From Bin87 sp965243255 (lineage in GTDB: Bacteria; Chloroflexota; Dehalococcoidia; Lucifugimonadales; UBA3495): DNA of 64,000 nucleotides. Position numbers and translations under genes: made by a program. This document shows positions 14,531 to 23,319 of the stretch, one piece after another. How positions within the stretch are numbered: the first letter of the stretch is position 1; each line of letters begins with the position of its first letter. The stretch covers positions 1,798,001-1,862,000 of the forward strand of contig CBDEUH010000004.1 in NCBI GenBank assembly GCA_965243255.1, given 5' to 3'. The notes beneath the pieces are model-generated. The model made no database searches, was not told the origin of the DNA, and saw nothing but the letters and a program-made list of their open reading frames with translations.

Positions 14531-15076
14531 CTATGTTCCAGACTGGGCGAGGACAATAAACCTGGTGATATTGTCGGGTCGGTCCTGGATGCGGCGGGCG
14601 ATAATCTCGGCCCTTCCCTCTGCGGCCCGTTGCGAGCAGATGGCTGCGGCCGGCTCTGCGCAGCGCTCCATGTCGTCCAGGGCCGCGGCGGTGCTTGCGG
14701 AGGTCGATTGCCTGGCCTGCGGCCAACAGCGCTCCAAGTAGCCCCGACACTCGAGGAGCGCCTGCGGATGGGAGAACACCACCCGCACCTCTGACGCGCT
14801 CACGCCGCACCGGGTTGCCAGGCAGTGGTCAGTGGGCAGGTCTATCGCGTCGAGTGTAACTGCTCCGGTCTGCTGGGCGAGCAGCTCCGCCGTGGCGGCT
14901 ACCGGCCCGCCCAACGTGCTTTCGAACGGGACCACGCCCCGTTGGGCAAGGCCGGAGGATACCGCCTCAAACACCTCCGCGATGGATGTTAGCGGGAGCA
15001 GTTCAGCGTTGGCGTCGTAACGGGTGGCAGCTTCTTCGCTGAACGTCCCCGGCGGTCCCAAATAGGCAATTCGCAT
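14531..15076 (-). CDS. pheA: Prephenate dehydratase without ACT domain
   Basis: Prephenate dehydratase makes phenylpyruvate for phenylalanine synthesis. The 181-residue product begins MRIAYLGPPGTFSEEAA and has the family segments GVVPFEST, SHPQALLEC and, near the end, DNITRFIVLA, which contains the catalytic TRF motif. The usual C-terminal ACT regulatory domain (about 80 residues) is absent; the gene stops right after the catalytic domain. It would therefore be insensitive to phenylalanine feedback. The usual NS in VPIENS is ST here. It is the last minus-strand gene of this stretch, convergent with the ACP gene. Confidence 0.82.
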   Translation of the reverse strand: MRIAYLGPPGTFSEEAATRYDANAELLPLTSIAEVFEAVSSGLAQRGVVPFESTLGGPVAATAELLAQQTGAVTLDAIDLPTDHCLATRCGVSASEVRVVFSHPQALLECRGYLERCWPQARQSTSASTAAALDDMERCAEPAAAICSQRAAEGRAEIIARRIQDRPDNITRFIVLAQSGT

Positions 15077-15125
15077 ATTCTTCGCTCCAACCGTGCTTGA
15101 GGATGGAGTTCAAGATAGTTGGCAG

Positions 15126-15145
15126 CTTGCGCCGGAATGACGGGG
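15126..15145 (+). repeat. Partial dispersed palindromic repeat
   Basis: Only the right half survives here (CTTGCGCCGGAATGACGGGG region), next to the start of pheA. The left half expected for the palindrome is missing. Confidence 0.55.
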
Positions 15146-15151
15146 GAGGCG

Positions 15152-16084
15152 CTATACCTTGCCCACCAGGTTTTTGAGGGCGGCGTAGGTTCGGGGGGCT
15201 GAGTCGTTGGGGTCGGCGGTGGTGAAGATGTTGGCAATGAAGTCGGTGGCGCCGGCGGCGGCGAATTGTTGGAGCTGGGTTTGTAGGGAGGCCTCGTTGC
15301 CGACTACGGCGACTTCGGAGGGGCCCTCCACGTCTTCAACGTCGAGGATGCGGCGGTAGTTGACCAGGCGTCCGTAGCGTTCGTAGGACTGGGCGGCGGC
15401 GCGGCGTCCGGCGGCTTCGTCGTCGCAGACGGTGGCGGGCAGTCCGACGCAGATGCGGGGTTCGGGTCGGCCGGCGGCCTCGGCGGCGGCGTTGATGCGG
15501 GGACGGACGTGGTCGCGGATGGCGCGGGGGCCGGCCATCCAGGTGATGGTGCCGTCGGCCTGCTGTCCGGCGAGGCGGAGCATCCGGGGCGCGAGGGCGG
15601 AAATGAGCACTGGACAGTTGGGACGGTCCAGCACGTCCAGCTCGGCGTTGACGTTGTAGAAGTCGCCGGAGAATTGGACGCGGCCCTGGTCGATGAGGGG
15701 GCGCAGGACGGAGAGGTATTCGCGGGTGTGCTGGGCCGGGCGGTCGTAGGAGAGGCCGAAGCTATCCTCGATGCCGGGGCGATGGGACGGGCCGATGCCG
15801 AGGAGGAAGCGTCCGCCGGCGGCAGTGGCGGTGGTCAGCGCCTGTTGCGCCAAGGCCATGGGGTGGCGGGGGTAGGTGGGCACGACGCCGACGCCCAGCT
15901 CGATGCGGGAGGTCTGGGTACCGGCCAGGGCGAGGACGGTGAGGGCGTCGTAGCCGCGGGCGGAGATGTGGGGGACCCAGAAGCTGTCGAATCCGTCGGC
16001 TTCGGCCTGCTTGATGCGGGCGATGAGTTCGTCCAGGCTGATGAGGTCGGCGGTGGATGCGCCGACGAAGACTCCGATACGCAT
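15152..16084 (-). CDS. LLM-class F420-dependent oxidoreductase (TIGR03564-like)
   Basis: The 310-residue product is a luciferase-like TIM barrel. Segments include MRIGVFVGAS, FWVPHISARGYDAL, IELGVGVVPTYPRHP, GGRFLLGIGPSHRP and the C-terminal GATDFIANIF. The PSHRP motif is typical of an F420-dependent subgroup. The start codon touches the stop of the upstream SulP gene (TAATG at 16082-16086), so it is the terminal gene of the coaX-coaBC-sulP-LLM operon. Substrate unknown. Cytoplasmic. Confidence 0.85.
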   Translation of the reverse strand: MRIGVFVGASTADLISLDELIARIKQAEADGFDSFWVPHISARGYDALTVLALAGTQTSRIELGVGVVPTYPRHPMALAQQALTTATAAGGRFLLGIGPSHRPGIEDSFGLSYDRPAQHTREYLSVLRPLIDQGRVQFSGDFYNVNAELDVLDRPNCPVLISALAPRMLRLAGQQADGTITWMAGPRAIRDHVRPRINAAAEAAGRPEPRICVGLPATVCDDEAAGRRAAAQSYERYGRLVNYRRILDVEDVEGPSEVAVVGNEASLQTQLQQFAAAGATDFIANIFTTADPNDSAPRTYAALKNLVGKV

Positions 16085-17742
16085 TATGTTTTCTCCGCGG
16101 GTTGGGGTGTGATGTTGAGGATGGTGCGGGCGGCGGCTCGGGCGCCGTCGAGGTCAGCGACGAAGCGGTCGGGTGGGACTTTGGCCAGGATGTTGAGGGC
16201 GGTGAGGTTGCGTTCGACGGGGGAGCCGGTGAGGCCCATGACGATGGACTCGGTGTCTTCGTCGATGGCGATGTCGATCATCTGCTCGACGACCATGGCG
16301 GCGCTGTCGTCCATGTGGAGGGTTTCGGAGAAGTCGAAGATGACGACGTCGTGGTCGCTGATGTCGCTGCCGATGGTGTTGACCAGCTTGCTGGAAGAGG
16401 CGACGGAGAAACGGCCGCGCATCTTGATCTCACCGCAACGGGCAGCGAAGGGGTCGTTGGCGGCGGCGGCCTCCTCGGGCGATTCGTAGAGGAAGGTTTG
16501 GTCGAGGAGGGGGGTGGAGATAACGCTGTCGAGTTCCTGGCGTTCGAGTTGGCGGGCGGCGACCATGCCGGCGGCGATGAGGCCGATGGCGATGGCGGTT
16601 ACGAGGTCGAGGAACACCGTCAAGGCCAGGGTGATGAGCATGACGACGAGGTGGTCGCGCTGGATGAGATGGGCGCGTTTGATGAGTCGCCAGTCGATGA
16701 TGTCCCAGCCCACTTTCATCAGGATGCCGGCGAGGACGGCGCGGGGAATTTCGGCGGCGTATTGACCGACACCCAGCACCAGGGCCAGGAGGGCGGCGGC
16801 GCACACGACGCCGGAGATGGGGGTGCGTGAGCCGGAGCGGATATTGGTGACGGTGACCACCGTGTTGCCGGCGCCGGGCAAGCCGCCAATGAGGGCGGCG
16901 ACGGTGTTGCCGATACCCTGGCCGACGAGCTCGCGGTTGGCGTTGTGGCTGGTGCGGGTGAGGGAGTCGGCGATGAGGGAGGTGAGCAGGCTGTCGATAG
17001 AGCCGAGGAGGGCGAGGACCAGGGCGGGAGTGAGGGAGCTGATGAGGAAGCCGGCGTCGAAGACGGGGATCCAGAGCTTGGGCAGGCCGGTGGGCACGTT
17101 GCCGATGACGGAGAGGTTGTTGAGCCAGAAGATGCCGATAATCGAGCCGACGATCATGGCAGCCAGGGGAGCCGGCAGGTAGCGGCGGGCCTGGGAAGGC
17201 CAGAGCGCGGCGACCAGCAGGGTGATGGAGGCGACGATGAGGGCGTGGACCTGGGCGTTGGAGATGGCGTCGGGGAGGGCGCGGATCTTATCCAGGACGC
17301 CGCCGGGCTCGATTTGGGCGCCGACGAAGGGCGCGACCTGGACGAGCATCACGATGACGCCGATGCCGGTCATGAAGCCGGAGATGACGGAGTAAGGGGT
17401 GTAGGCGACGAACCGTCCGATCCTGATTGCGCCGAGGACAATCTGGATGAGGCCGGCCAGCACGACGACGGTGAAGGCCCTGGCGAAATCGCCATCGGAG
17501 TGGACGGTTACGATGACGGCCATGGCGACGCTCATGGGGCCGGTGGGACCGGAAATCTGGGAGCGGGTGCCGCCGAAGACGGCGGCGAAGAAACCGACGG
17601 CGATGGCGCCATACATGCCGGCGATGGGGCCGAGACCGGAGGCGACGCCGAAGGCCAGGGCGACCGGCAACCCCACCACCGATGCCGTGAGACCACCGAA
17701 GAGGTCGCCGCGCAGCGCGGCGAGGGTATAGCGTGGTCTCAT
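16084..17742 (-). CDS. SulP-family anion transporter with STAS domain
   Basis: The 552-residue protein has an N-terminal multi-helix transporter (about 15-400) with SulP features such as TASVVGLPVALAFGVASGLGP near the start, and FGGTRSQISGPTGPMS. A soluble C-terminal STAS domain (about 440-545) contains DVVIFDFSETLHMDDSAAM. It probably moves sulfate, bicarbonate or another small anion; the sequence does not tell which. It lies 15 bases after coaBC and overlaps the LLM gene, indicating one transcript. Chance grouping with CoA synthesis cannot be excluded. Confidence 0.88.
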   Translation of the reverse strand: MRPRYTLAALRGDLFGGLTASVVGLPVALAFGVASGLGPIAGMYGAIAVGFFAAVFGGTRSQISGPTGPMSVAMAVIVTVHSDGDFARAFTVVVLAGLIQIVLGAIRIGRFVAYTPYSVISGFMTGIGVIVMLVQVAPFVGAQIEPGGVLDKIRALPDAISNAQVHALIVASITLLVAALWPSQARRYLPAPLAAMIVGSIIGIFWLNNLSVIGNVPTGLPKLWIPVFDAGFLISSLTPALVLALLGSIDSLLTSLIADSLTRTSHNANRELVGQGIGNTVAALIGGLPGAGNTVVTVTNIRSGSRTPISGVVCAAALLALVLGVGQYAAEIPRAVLAGILMKVGWDIIDWRLIKRAHLIQRDHLVVMLITLALTVFLDLVTAIAIGLIAAGMVAARQLERQELDSVISTPLLDQTFLYESPEEAAAANDPFAARCGEIKMRGRFSVASSSKLVNTIGSDISDHDVVIFDFSETLHMDDSAAMVVEQMIDIAIDEDTESIVMGLTGSPVERNLTALNILAKVPPDRFVADLDGARAAARTILNITPQPAEKT

Positions 17743-17757
17743 CGGGCAGCTATGCCG

Positions 17758-18957
17758 TCATTTGGGCAGCAGGGCGGCGACCCGGTCGAGGATGCGATGG
17801 CCGACCTCGTATTTGGTGAGCAGGGGGAGTCGCTCCACCTGGAGCTCGCGGTCGATGAGGACAACGCGGTTGGTGTCCACGCCGAAACCGCTGCCCTCCT
17901 CGGTGATGTCGTTGGCGACGATGAGGTCGAGGGACTTGCGGCGGACCTTGTCGGCGGCGTTGGCCTCGAGGTTTTCGCTCTCGGCGGAGAAGCCGACGCG
18001 GACGAAATCGCCGGTGGCGGTGGCCAGGATGTCGGTGGTCTGCTCCAGGTCGATGGACATTTCATCGGCGGCGGTCTTCTTGATCTTCTGCTGGGCGGCG
18101 ACGGCGGGGCGGTAGTCGGCGACGGCAGCGGCCATGATGAGGGCGTCGGCGGTGGGGGTTTCGGCGAGGACGGCGTCGCACATTTCCTGGGCGGAGCGCA
18201 CCGGGGCCATCTTGATGAGCGGAGGGTCGGGCAGCGCGGTGGGAGCGGCGACGAGAACGACCTGAGCGCCCCGGTCGCGGGCGGCTTCGGCGACGGCGTA
18301 GCCCATGCGGCCGGAGGAGTGGTTGGTGATGACGCGGACGGGGTCGATGGCCTCCTGGGTGCCGCCGGCGCTGACGATGACCTTGCGTCCGGCGAGGTCG
18401 CCGTTTTGGCCCAGGGCGGCGGCGATGTGGCCGAGGAGGTCGGCGGGTTCGACCAGGCGGCCCATACCGATGAGGCCGGAGGCGAGGCGTCCGGGGGCCG
18501 GGCCGGCCAGGAGGACGCCGCGACTACGGAGGCGGGCGACGTTTTCCCGGGTGGCGGGATGGTCGAACATGTTGGCGTCCATGGCCGGTGCGACGAGCAG
18601 GGGGGCCTCGGTGGCGACGACGGTGGTGGTGAGGGGGTCGTCGGCGAGTCCGGCGGCGAGCTTGGCGATGCAGTGGACGGTGGCCGGGGCGATGACGACG
18701 ATGTCGGCCCAGCGGGCCAGGGCGACGTGTTCGACGCTGTGCTCGGAGTTGGCGTCGAAGGTGTCGGTGACGACGGGGCGATGGGTGAGGCTGCGGAAGG
18801 CCAGGGGGGTGACGAAGTGGGTGGCCCCGTAGCTGAGGATGGTTTCGACGTTGGCGCCGGCCTGGACCAGCTTGCTGGCGAGATCAAGGGCCTTGTAGCA
18901 GGCGATGCTGCCGGTAACTCCGAGGACGATGTTTTTTCCGGCCAGTGCAGATTGCAT
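17758..18957 (-). CDS. coaBC: Bifunctional phosphopantothenate-cysteine ligase/decarboxylase CoaBC
   Basis: CoaBC converts 4'-phosphopantothenate to 4'-phosphopantetheine in two steps. The 399-residue protein begins with the flavin decarboxylase domain (VLGVTGSIACYKA, later VVIAPATVHCIAKLAAG and APAMDANM), followed from about residue 185 by the ligase domain (VIVSAGGTQEAIDPVRVI and NHSSGRMG). The ATG at 18957 follows AAGG at eight bases; a GTG at 18966 is possible. It lies 12 bases after coaX, so two CoA-pathway steps are in one operon. Length is normal. Confidence 0.94.
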   Translation of the reverse strand: MQSALAGKNIVLGVTGSIACYKALDLASKLVQAGANVETILSYGATHFVTPLAFRSLTHRPVVTDTFDANSEHSVEHVALARWADIVVIAPATVHCIAKLAAGLADDPLTTTVVATEAPLLVAPAMDANMFDHPATRENVARLRSRGVLLAGPAPGRLASGLIGMGRLVEPADLLGHIAAALGQNGDLAGRKVIVSAGGTQEAIDPVRVITNHSSGRMGYAVAEAARDRGAQVVLVAAPTALPDPPLIKMAPVRSAQEMCDAVLAETPTADALIMAAAVADYRPAVAAQQKIKKTAADEMSIDLEQTTDILATATGDFVRVGFSAESENLEANAADKVRRKSLDLIVANDITEEGSGFGVDTNRVVLIDRELQVERLPLLTKYEVGHRILDRVAALLPK

Positions 18958-18969
18958 AGGGGTCACCTT

Positions 18970-19797
18970 TTATCCGGCGCCATTCATGCGGTAGATGAGG
19001 TCGAGGCCCACGAGGGTCAGTTCCTGGTTGATGTCGTCAAAGACGGGGGAGTGATCGGCGATGACGGTAACGAGGCCGCCGGTGCCGACGACCCTGGCAT
19101 CGGAGCCGATTTCGGACTTGAACCGCTGGACCATGGTGGTAACCAGACCGGCGTAGCCGAGGACGAGGCCGGACTGCAGGGCGGCGGTGGTATTGCGTCC
19201 GACGGCTTCGGGCGGGGCGACCAGCTCGACGCGGCGGAGCAGGGAGGTGTTGTCGTAGAGGGCGTCGGCGGAGAGGTTGATGCCGGGGGCGATGGCGCCG
19301 CCCAGGTACTCACCGTGGCGGGAAACGGCGTCGAAAACGGTGGCGGTGCCCAGGTCAACGACGATGACGGGGGAGCCATAGAGCTTGACGGCGGCGACGG
19401 CGTCCACGATGCGGTCGGCGCCGACGTCGCGGGGGTTGTCGTAGCGGACGGGCATACCGAGGTCAACCTGGGAGTTGACCAGCAGGGGCGGGACGCCGAA
19501 GAAGCTACGGCAGACATCTTCGAAGAGGCCGGTGAGAGGTGGGACGACGGAGCAGATGCAGGCGGCGGTGATGTCGGCGGGGGAGATGCCGCGGAACTCG
19601 AGGAGGTTGCGGAGCAGGATGCCGTATTCGTCGGCGAGGCGGCGGGAGTCGGTGGCGATGCGAAGGGTGGTTACGAGGCGTTGGGTGGGGTTGGCGTCGT
19701 TGGGGTCGGCAGCGGCGGGCGGGCCGTTGAGTGGCTGGGGGTCGTGGAAGACGCCGAGGGTGACGGCGGTGTTGCCGATGTCGATGGTGAGCAGCAT
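18970..19797 (-). CDS. coaX: Type III pantothenate kinase CoaX
   Basis: CoaX phosphorylates pantothenate, the first step of CoA synthesis. The 275-residue product shows the ASKHA-fold motifs: DIGNTAVTLGVF at the N-terminus, NPRDVGADRIVDA, VIVVDLGTATVFD and GAIAPGI. Type III kinases are not inhibited by CoA. It is the first gene of the operon with coaBC. Length matches the family. Confidence 0.94.
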   Translation of the reverse strand: MLLTIDIGNTAVTLGVFHDPQPLNGPPAAADPNDANPTQRLVTTLRIATDSRRLADEYGILLRNLLEFRGISPADITAACICSVVPPLTGLFEDVCRSFFGVPPLLVNSQVDLGMPVRYDNPRDVGADRIVDAVAAVKLYGSPVIVVDLGTATVFDAVSRHGEYLGGAIAPGINLSADALYDNTSLLRRVELVAPPEAVGRNTTAALQSGLVLGYAGLVTTMVQRFKSEIGSDARVVGTGGLVTVIADHSPVFDDINQELTLVGLDLIYRMNGAG

Positions 19798-19853
19798 GTG
19801 AAAACCCGGCTAATAGTATAACTTTCCTATATTGCCGACTGCCAGCGTGGGGG

Positions 19854-20339
19854 TTAGCGGCGGTCGAAGCCGATTTGGACGATGCGGGGTTGGTCAACGC
19901 CGGCGACGCCGACGTACTGGAAGAGGGCGCCGTCGGCATCGCGGGGTTGGGCGTCCTGGACGATGACGGTTTCGCCGCCGAGGAGGAGGTTGGCGAAGGG
20001 CGCGGCCTGGGAGTCGGAGCCCGGGTCGGTGGGGAAAACGAAGCTGAGGCCGGGGACGTTGGTGAACTCGATATGTCCGTCTTCGTCGCTAATCCAGAAT
20101 TCGTCGATGGTGGTGGAGTCGGCGATGCGGCCGAGGGCGACGTCGATTTCCTGGGGGGTCATGCCGGCGCGGAGGGCGGCGTCGATGTAGTAGGCAGTGA
20201 GGGTGGCTTGAGCGACCATGTGGTCGGTCTCGGGGATTGGGGCGGCGACGGGAGCATCGGCATCGTTGCCGTTAGCGCCGCAGGCGATGGCCAGCGCCAG
20301 GATGATGGAGAGGGCGGTAAAGAGTATGGCTCTGGGCAT
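19854..20339 (-). CDS. Small lipoprotein of unknown function
   Basis: The 161-residue precursor has a signal peptide with lipobox LAIAC (Cys at about 20) and a mature domain of about 125 residues. Segments such as IDEFWISDEDGHIEFTN followed by FVFP resemble the strand core of a Cache/PAS-like sensor, somewhat like the repeats at 11090-13042, but this is a visual impression. The start ATG at 20339 has AAGGAG upstream; a longer open frame to 20546 crosses the promoter of the divergent TIR gene and is rejected. Transcribed away from the pentapeptide-TIR gene. Confidence 0.65.
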   Translation of the reverse strand: MPRAILFTALSIILALAIACGANGNDADAPVAAPIPETDHMVAQATLTAYYIDAALRAGMTPQEIDVALGRIADSTTIDEFWISDEDGHIEFTNVPGLSFVFPTDPGSDSQAAPFANLLLGGETVIVQDAQPRDADGALFQYVGVAGVDQPRIVQIGFDRR

Positions 20340-20360
20340 TAGTGGGTCTCCTTGGCCTCG

Positions 20361-20383
20361 GTATGGGGCCGACGTATGGGGCC
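20361..20383. repeat. Short tandem repeat in a divergent promoter region
   Basis: GTATGGGGCC occurs twice, at 20361-20370 and 20374-20383, with a related GTGTATGGCGGG following at 20386. It lies between the lipoprotein (start 20339) and TIR (start 20470) genes and may be an operator. A TAGAAT at 20433-20438 is a possible -10 box for the TIR gene. Confidence 0.35.
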
Positions 20384-20469
20384 TGTGTATGGCGGGTATT
20401 TTACACGATACGGTTAGAGGGGTGATTTGTGCTAGAATCGTGGCCGAAATCCCTTTTGGAGACATACTG

Positions 20470-21753
20470 ATGGCCAATATGGAACTGGTCCAAATCGTGA
20501 AGCAGGGGCGGGACGCCGTGACAGCGTGGCGGGAGGAGAACCCCAATCAGCAAATGGACCTGAACGCGTGCTACATGAGCCATGCCCGGATTCCCATGGT
20601 GAACCTGCGGGGCGCGGATATGCGGGACGGCGACTTCATGGGGGCGATGGTGCGCCGGGCGGACCTGTCGAACAGCTATCTGAACGACGCGCACTTTTAC
20701 CGGGCCGACCTGCGGGAGGTGAACCTGAGCCGGGCGATTGCGCCGGGGGCGAACCTGCGGGGGGCCGACCTGCGCAACGCCAACCTGGCCGGGATTAACC
20801 TGGACCGGGGGACGCTGTCGGAGGCGAACCTGTCGGGGGCGGATTTGACCAACGCCAACCTGGACCGGGCCAACCTGGACCGGACCAACCTGACCGGGGC
20901 GAACCTGACCGGGGCCAGCTTCAACGGGGCGAATCTGTCGCGCACCAACCTGTCGGGGGCCATTCTGAACGAGGCGGACTTTTACGAGGCGGTGCTGAAC
21001 GACACGGTTACCGAAGAGGCGGACTTTCACAACTGCATCATCGGGTACACGGTGTTCCAAAACTGCGCCATGGACGCGGCGGTGGGCCTGGAGAGCGTGC
21101 GGCACGACGCGCCGAGCACCATTGGGCTGGACACCCTGCTGAGGTCACGGGGCATGTTGCCGGAGTCGTTCATCCTGGGTTCCGGGGTGCCGATTGGGGT
21201 ATCGGGGATACAGGACTCGGTGTCGGACGCGCTGGTAACGACGCTGGAGGTGCACATTTCCTGCGCGAACGGGGACATTGAGTTTGCCCGGCAGCTGGAG
21301 GCCAACCTGCGGGCGCAGGGAGTGCGCAGCTGGGTGTTCGCCGAAGGGTTCCGGGGCAATCCGCTGGTGGACCGGCGGGCGACGTCCGGTGAGGAAGAAA
21401 TCGAGAGGTGGATTCGGCATTACGACCGGCTGGTGGTGGTGTGCACGGCGGACGGGCTGGACAGCGAGACGGTGCGCAACGACATCACGGCGGCGCAGGA
21501 AGCGGAGCGAAGCGGGGACCAGTGGACGATGTACCTGGTGGACGCCGACGGCGTGATGGGCGCCGGGCGCAACCGGGCGGCGCGGCTGCTGAAGGAGGAG
21601 CACCGGGTGTTTGACCTGACCGGGCAGGATGGAGGGTCGGAGGAGTACCAGGCGGCGTTGGTGGACCTGATTGACAACTTGAGGCAGGAGCAGCCGGCCA
21701 GCGCGGCGAAGCCACCGCGGCAGGCGGCGGACCCGAGGACGCTGCAGCTGTAG
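20470..21753 (+). CDS. Pentapeptide-repeat protein fused to a TIR domain
   Basis: The 427-residue product has three parts. Residues 1-45 form a helical N-terminus (MANMELVQIVKQGRDAV) shared with the protein at 55289. Residues about 46-190 are pentapeptide repeats (ANLxG/ADLRG units), a right-handed beta helix. Residues about 258-400 are a TIR domain (LEVHISCANGDIEFARQLEA, then SWVFAEGF, and VVVCTADGL). The TIR catalytic Glu position (in S-x-W-V-x-x-E-L) is occupied by Asp338 in SETVRNDI, so NAD-cleaving activity is uncertain. No signal peptide is visible; it should be cytoplasmic. A role in signalling or immunity is inference from TIR biology. The ATG at 20470 follows GGAG. Confidence 0.78.
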   Translation: MANMELVQIVKQGRDAVTAWREENPNQQMDLNACYMSHARIPMVNLRGADMRDGDFMGAMVRRADLSNSYLNDAHFYRADLREVNLSRAIAPGANLRGADLRNANLAGINLDRGTLSEANLSGADLTNANLDRANLDRTNLTGANLTGASFNGANLSRTNLSGAILNEADFYEAVLNDTVTEEADFHNCIIGYTVFQNCAMDAAVGLESVRHDAPSTIGLDTLLRSRGMLPESFILGSGVPIGVSGIQDSVSDALVTTLEVHISCANGDIEFARQLEANLRAQGVRSWVFAEGFRGNPLVDRRATSGEEEIERWIRHYDRLVVVCTADGLDSETVRNDITAAQEAERSGDQWTMYLVDADGVMGAGRNRAARLLKEEHRVFDLTGQDGGSEEYQAALVDLIDNLRQEQPASAAKPPRQAADPRTLQL

Positions 21754-21816
21754 GTTTGCGTCCTCACCCCGGCCCTCGCCCGCAAGGGGAAGAGGGAGAC
21801 GGGTATTAAATGAGTA

Positions 21817-21842
21817 CAGGGGCGGGAGTGATCCCGCCCCTG
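21817..21842. terminator. Bidirectional hairpin between convergent genes
   Basis: A perfect 11-bp stem (CAGGGGCGGGA/TCCCGCCCCTG) with the loop GTGA lies between the TIR gene end (21753) and the reductive-dehalogenase-like gene end (21890). It lacks a strong U tract on either side but is well placed for both. Confidence 0.6.
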
Positions 21843-21889
21843 CGTTTGGTCTGTTCCGGAGAACCGACGGATTCGGTCGGCTACATGGT

Positions 21890-23164
21890 TTAGATGTAGT
21901 CTTCCTCTTCGTACATCATGTCGACATTATCGGTGCTCTGGCCGAGGCCGCGGGTGACGTCGTTGCGGAAGGCTTCCAGCATCGAATCGGTGATCTCGTT
22001 GCCGTTGGCGCGGGCGGCGTCCTTGAGCTGGTCGAAGGCCCACTCGGAGGTGTCGCCGTGGGGCATGTCGAAGAAGCCGGGCTCGAAGACGGGGAGTTCG
22101 CCGGGGCCGAAGTAGCCCTTGCCCTCGATGTTGTAACCTTCGAGGTCGTGGGTGCCCTTGCCGAGGACCTGACCGGTGGCAGCGTAGTGCTCCATGGTGG
22201 CCTTCATGCCGTACTTCTGGATGGGGCAGACCTTCATGCAGACGCCGCAACCGAGGTAGCGGGCCATGACGGGCCGGCAGCGCTTGAAGTAGAGCTTGTT
22301 CTTCTCGATGCCGCGCCACCAGATCTTGTCGCGCATGAGGGCGCGGCCGGGGCAGCGGTTGACGCAGACCTGGCAGACCTGACAGAAGGCGTGGATGCCG
22401 TAGTCCACCGGGCTGTCATAGGTGACGTTGGCGTCGGTGGTGATCATCATGATGCGGCAGCGGGAGCCGACGTGGGGGGTCAGCAGGTAGCCGCAGGCGC
22501 CGAGCTGTCCGAGGCCGGCGGCGACGAACATCGGGATGTAGGGGCCGGTGTTGTCGTTGGGGCTGTGGACCTGGGCGCGGTAGCCGAGGCTGCGGACGAA
22601 GTTGCCCAGTTCCAGGCCGGCCGCGCCTTCAGTGCGGTAGGTGCTGGAGTGGACGATTTCGGCGTCGATGCTGGGGATGGTCTGGGTAGGTTCGAAGTCC
22701 TGCTCGTAGGCCAAGCAGATGACGTGGGGGAAGCGGACCCAGTCCTTCTTGCTCTGATAGACGTAGCGGATGTCGAAGGCAGCGATGCCGACTTCGACGA
22801 AGCCGAGCTCGCGGGCCTTCTGCTTGATGGCCTCGGTGACGTCGTCGCCGGAGGATTCGGCGGTGGGTTCGAGGTCGCCGGTCAAGCGGGCAGCCATGAC
22901 GAGGTTGCGATTGAGCTTGTCGTGTTCCTTGCGGATTTCGCGCATCTCGGCGTGCTGGTCGCGGAGGGTGTTGGCCCAGTCGCGGGAGGCTCGCTCGGTG
23001 ATGTTCATGGTTTCGACGGGATACTCGCGGGAGTACCAGTCAACTTCGCGCTGGTTCATGGGGATGCCGGGAGTGGTTTCGAGCTCCTCGGGCACCGGGA
23101 TGGTGACAGGCGCGTCGCCCAGATACTTGCCGGGACGCCGTACCTCATGACCGATGGTTAGCAT
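21890..23164 (-). CDS. Reductive-dehalogenase-like iron-sulfur protein, copy 1
   Basis: The 424-residue protein resembles the reductive dehalogenase/epoxyqueuosine reductase superfamily. A corrinoid-domain-like N-terminal half is followed by two iron-sulfur motifs: Cys261, 264, 267, 271 (CQVCQVCVNRCP) and Cys296, 306, 309, 313 (GCGVCMKVCP). No twin-arginine signal is present, so it should be cytoplasmic, unlike respiratory RdhA. It is about 70% similar by eye to the next gene upstream (23376-24653). A strong promoter overlapped by a dyad lies upstream. Catalysis is unknown; reductive dehalogenation of an organohalide is a hypothesis. Cobalamin genes lie at 50412-53522. Confidence 0.72.
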   Translation of the reverse strand: MLTIGHEVRRPGKYLGDAPVTIPVPEELETTPGIPMNQREVDWYSREYPVETMNITERASRDWANTLRDQHAEMREIRKEHDKLNRNLVMAARLTGDLEPTAESSGDDVTEAIKQKARELGFVEVGIAAFDIRYVYQSKKDWVRFPHVICLAYEQDFEPTQTIPSIDAEIVHSSTYRTEGAAGLELGNFVRSLGYRAQVHSPNDNTGPYIPMFVAAGLGQLGACGYLLTPHVGSRCRIMMITTDANVTYDSPVDYGIHAFCQVCQVCVNRCPGRALMRDKIWWRGIEKNKLYFKRCRPVMARYLGCGVCMKVCPIQKYGMKATMEHYAATGQVLGKGTHDLEGYNIEGKGYFGPGELPVFEPGFFDMPHGDTSEWAFDQLKDAARANGNEITDSMLEAFRNDVTRGLGQSTDNVDMMYEEEDYI

Positions 23165-23211
23165 ATCCTCCTCCTTCTGATGGACTGCCTAGATAGGCCG
23201 AATTTGGAGAA

Positions 23212-23248
23212 AAGATACTGCCGCCCCAAGTAATTGTCAATACTTGGG
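23212..23248 (-). promoter_or_regulatory. Promoter with overlapping operator dyad, dehalogenase-like gene 1
   Basis: In the minus strand TTGACA (complement of 23235-23240) and TATCTT (complement of 23212-23217) are separated by exactly 17 bases. The inverted repeat CCCAAGTA/TACTTGGG (23225-23232 and 23241-23248) covers the -35 box and spacer, an ideal place for a repressor. Confidence 0.65.
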
Positions 23249-23319
23249 CAGTGGAATCATCATATTCTATTGCATGATGATGATTATTTAGAGGCGGGAA
23301 TAGGTGAGGAAAGGAAAAA

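Noticed and set aside
16945..19821. Long plus-strand open frame of 958 codons rich in Gly, Asp, Glu and Val
   Set aside because: It is antiparallel to sulP, coaBC and coaX, whose motifs are clear. GC-rich genes often leave an open antisense frame; no domain is visible.
20470..21753. Pentapeptide-TIR gene as part of a larger multi-gene defence operon
   Set aside because: Neighbours on both sides are on the other strand and metabolic or unknown, and a hairpin closes the gene; no partner gene is evident.
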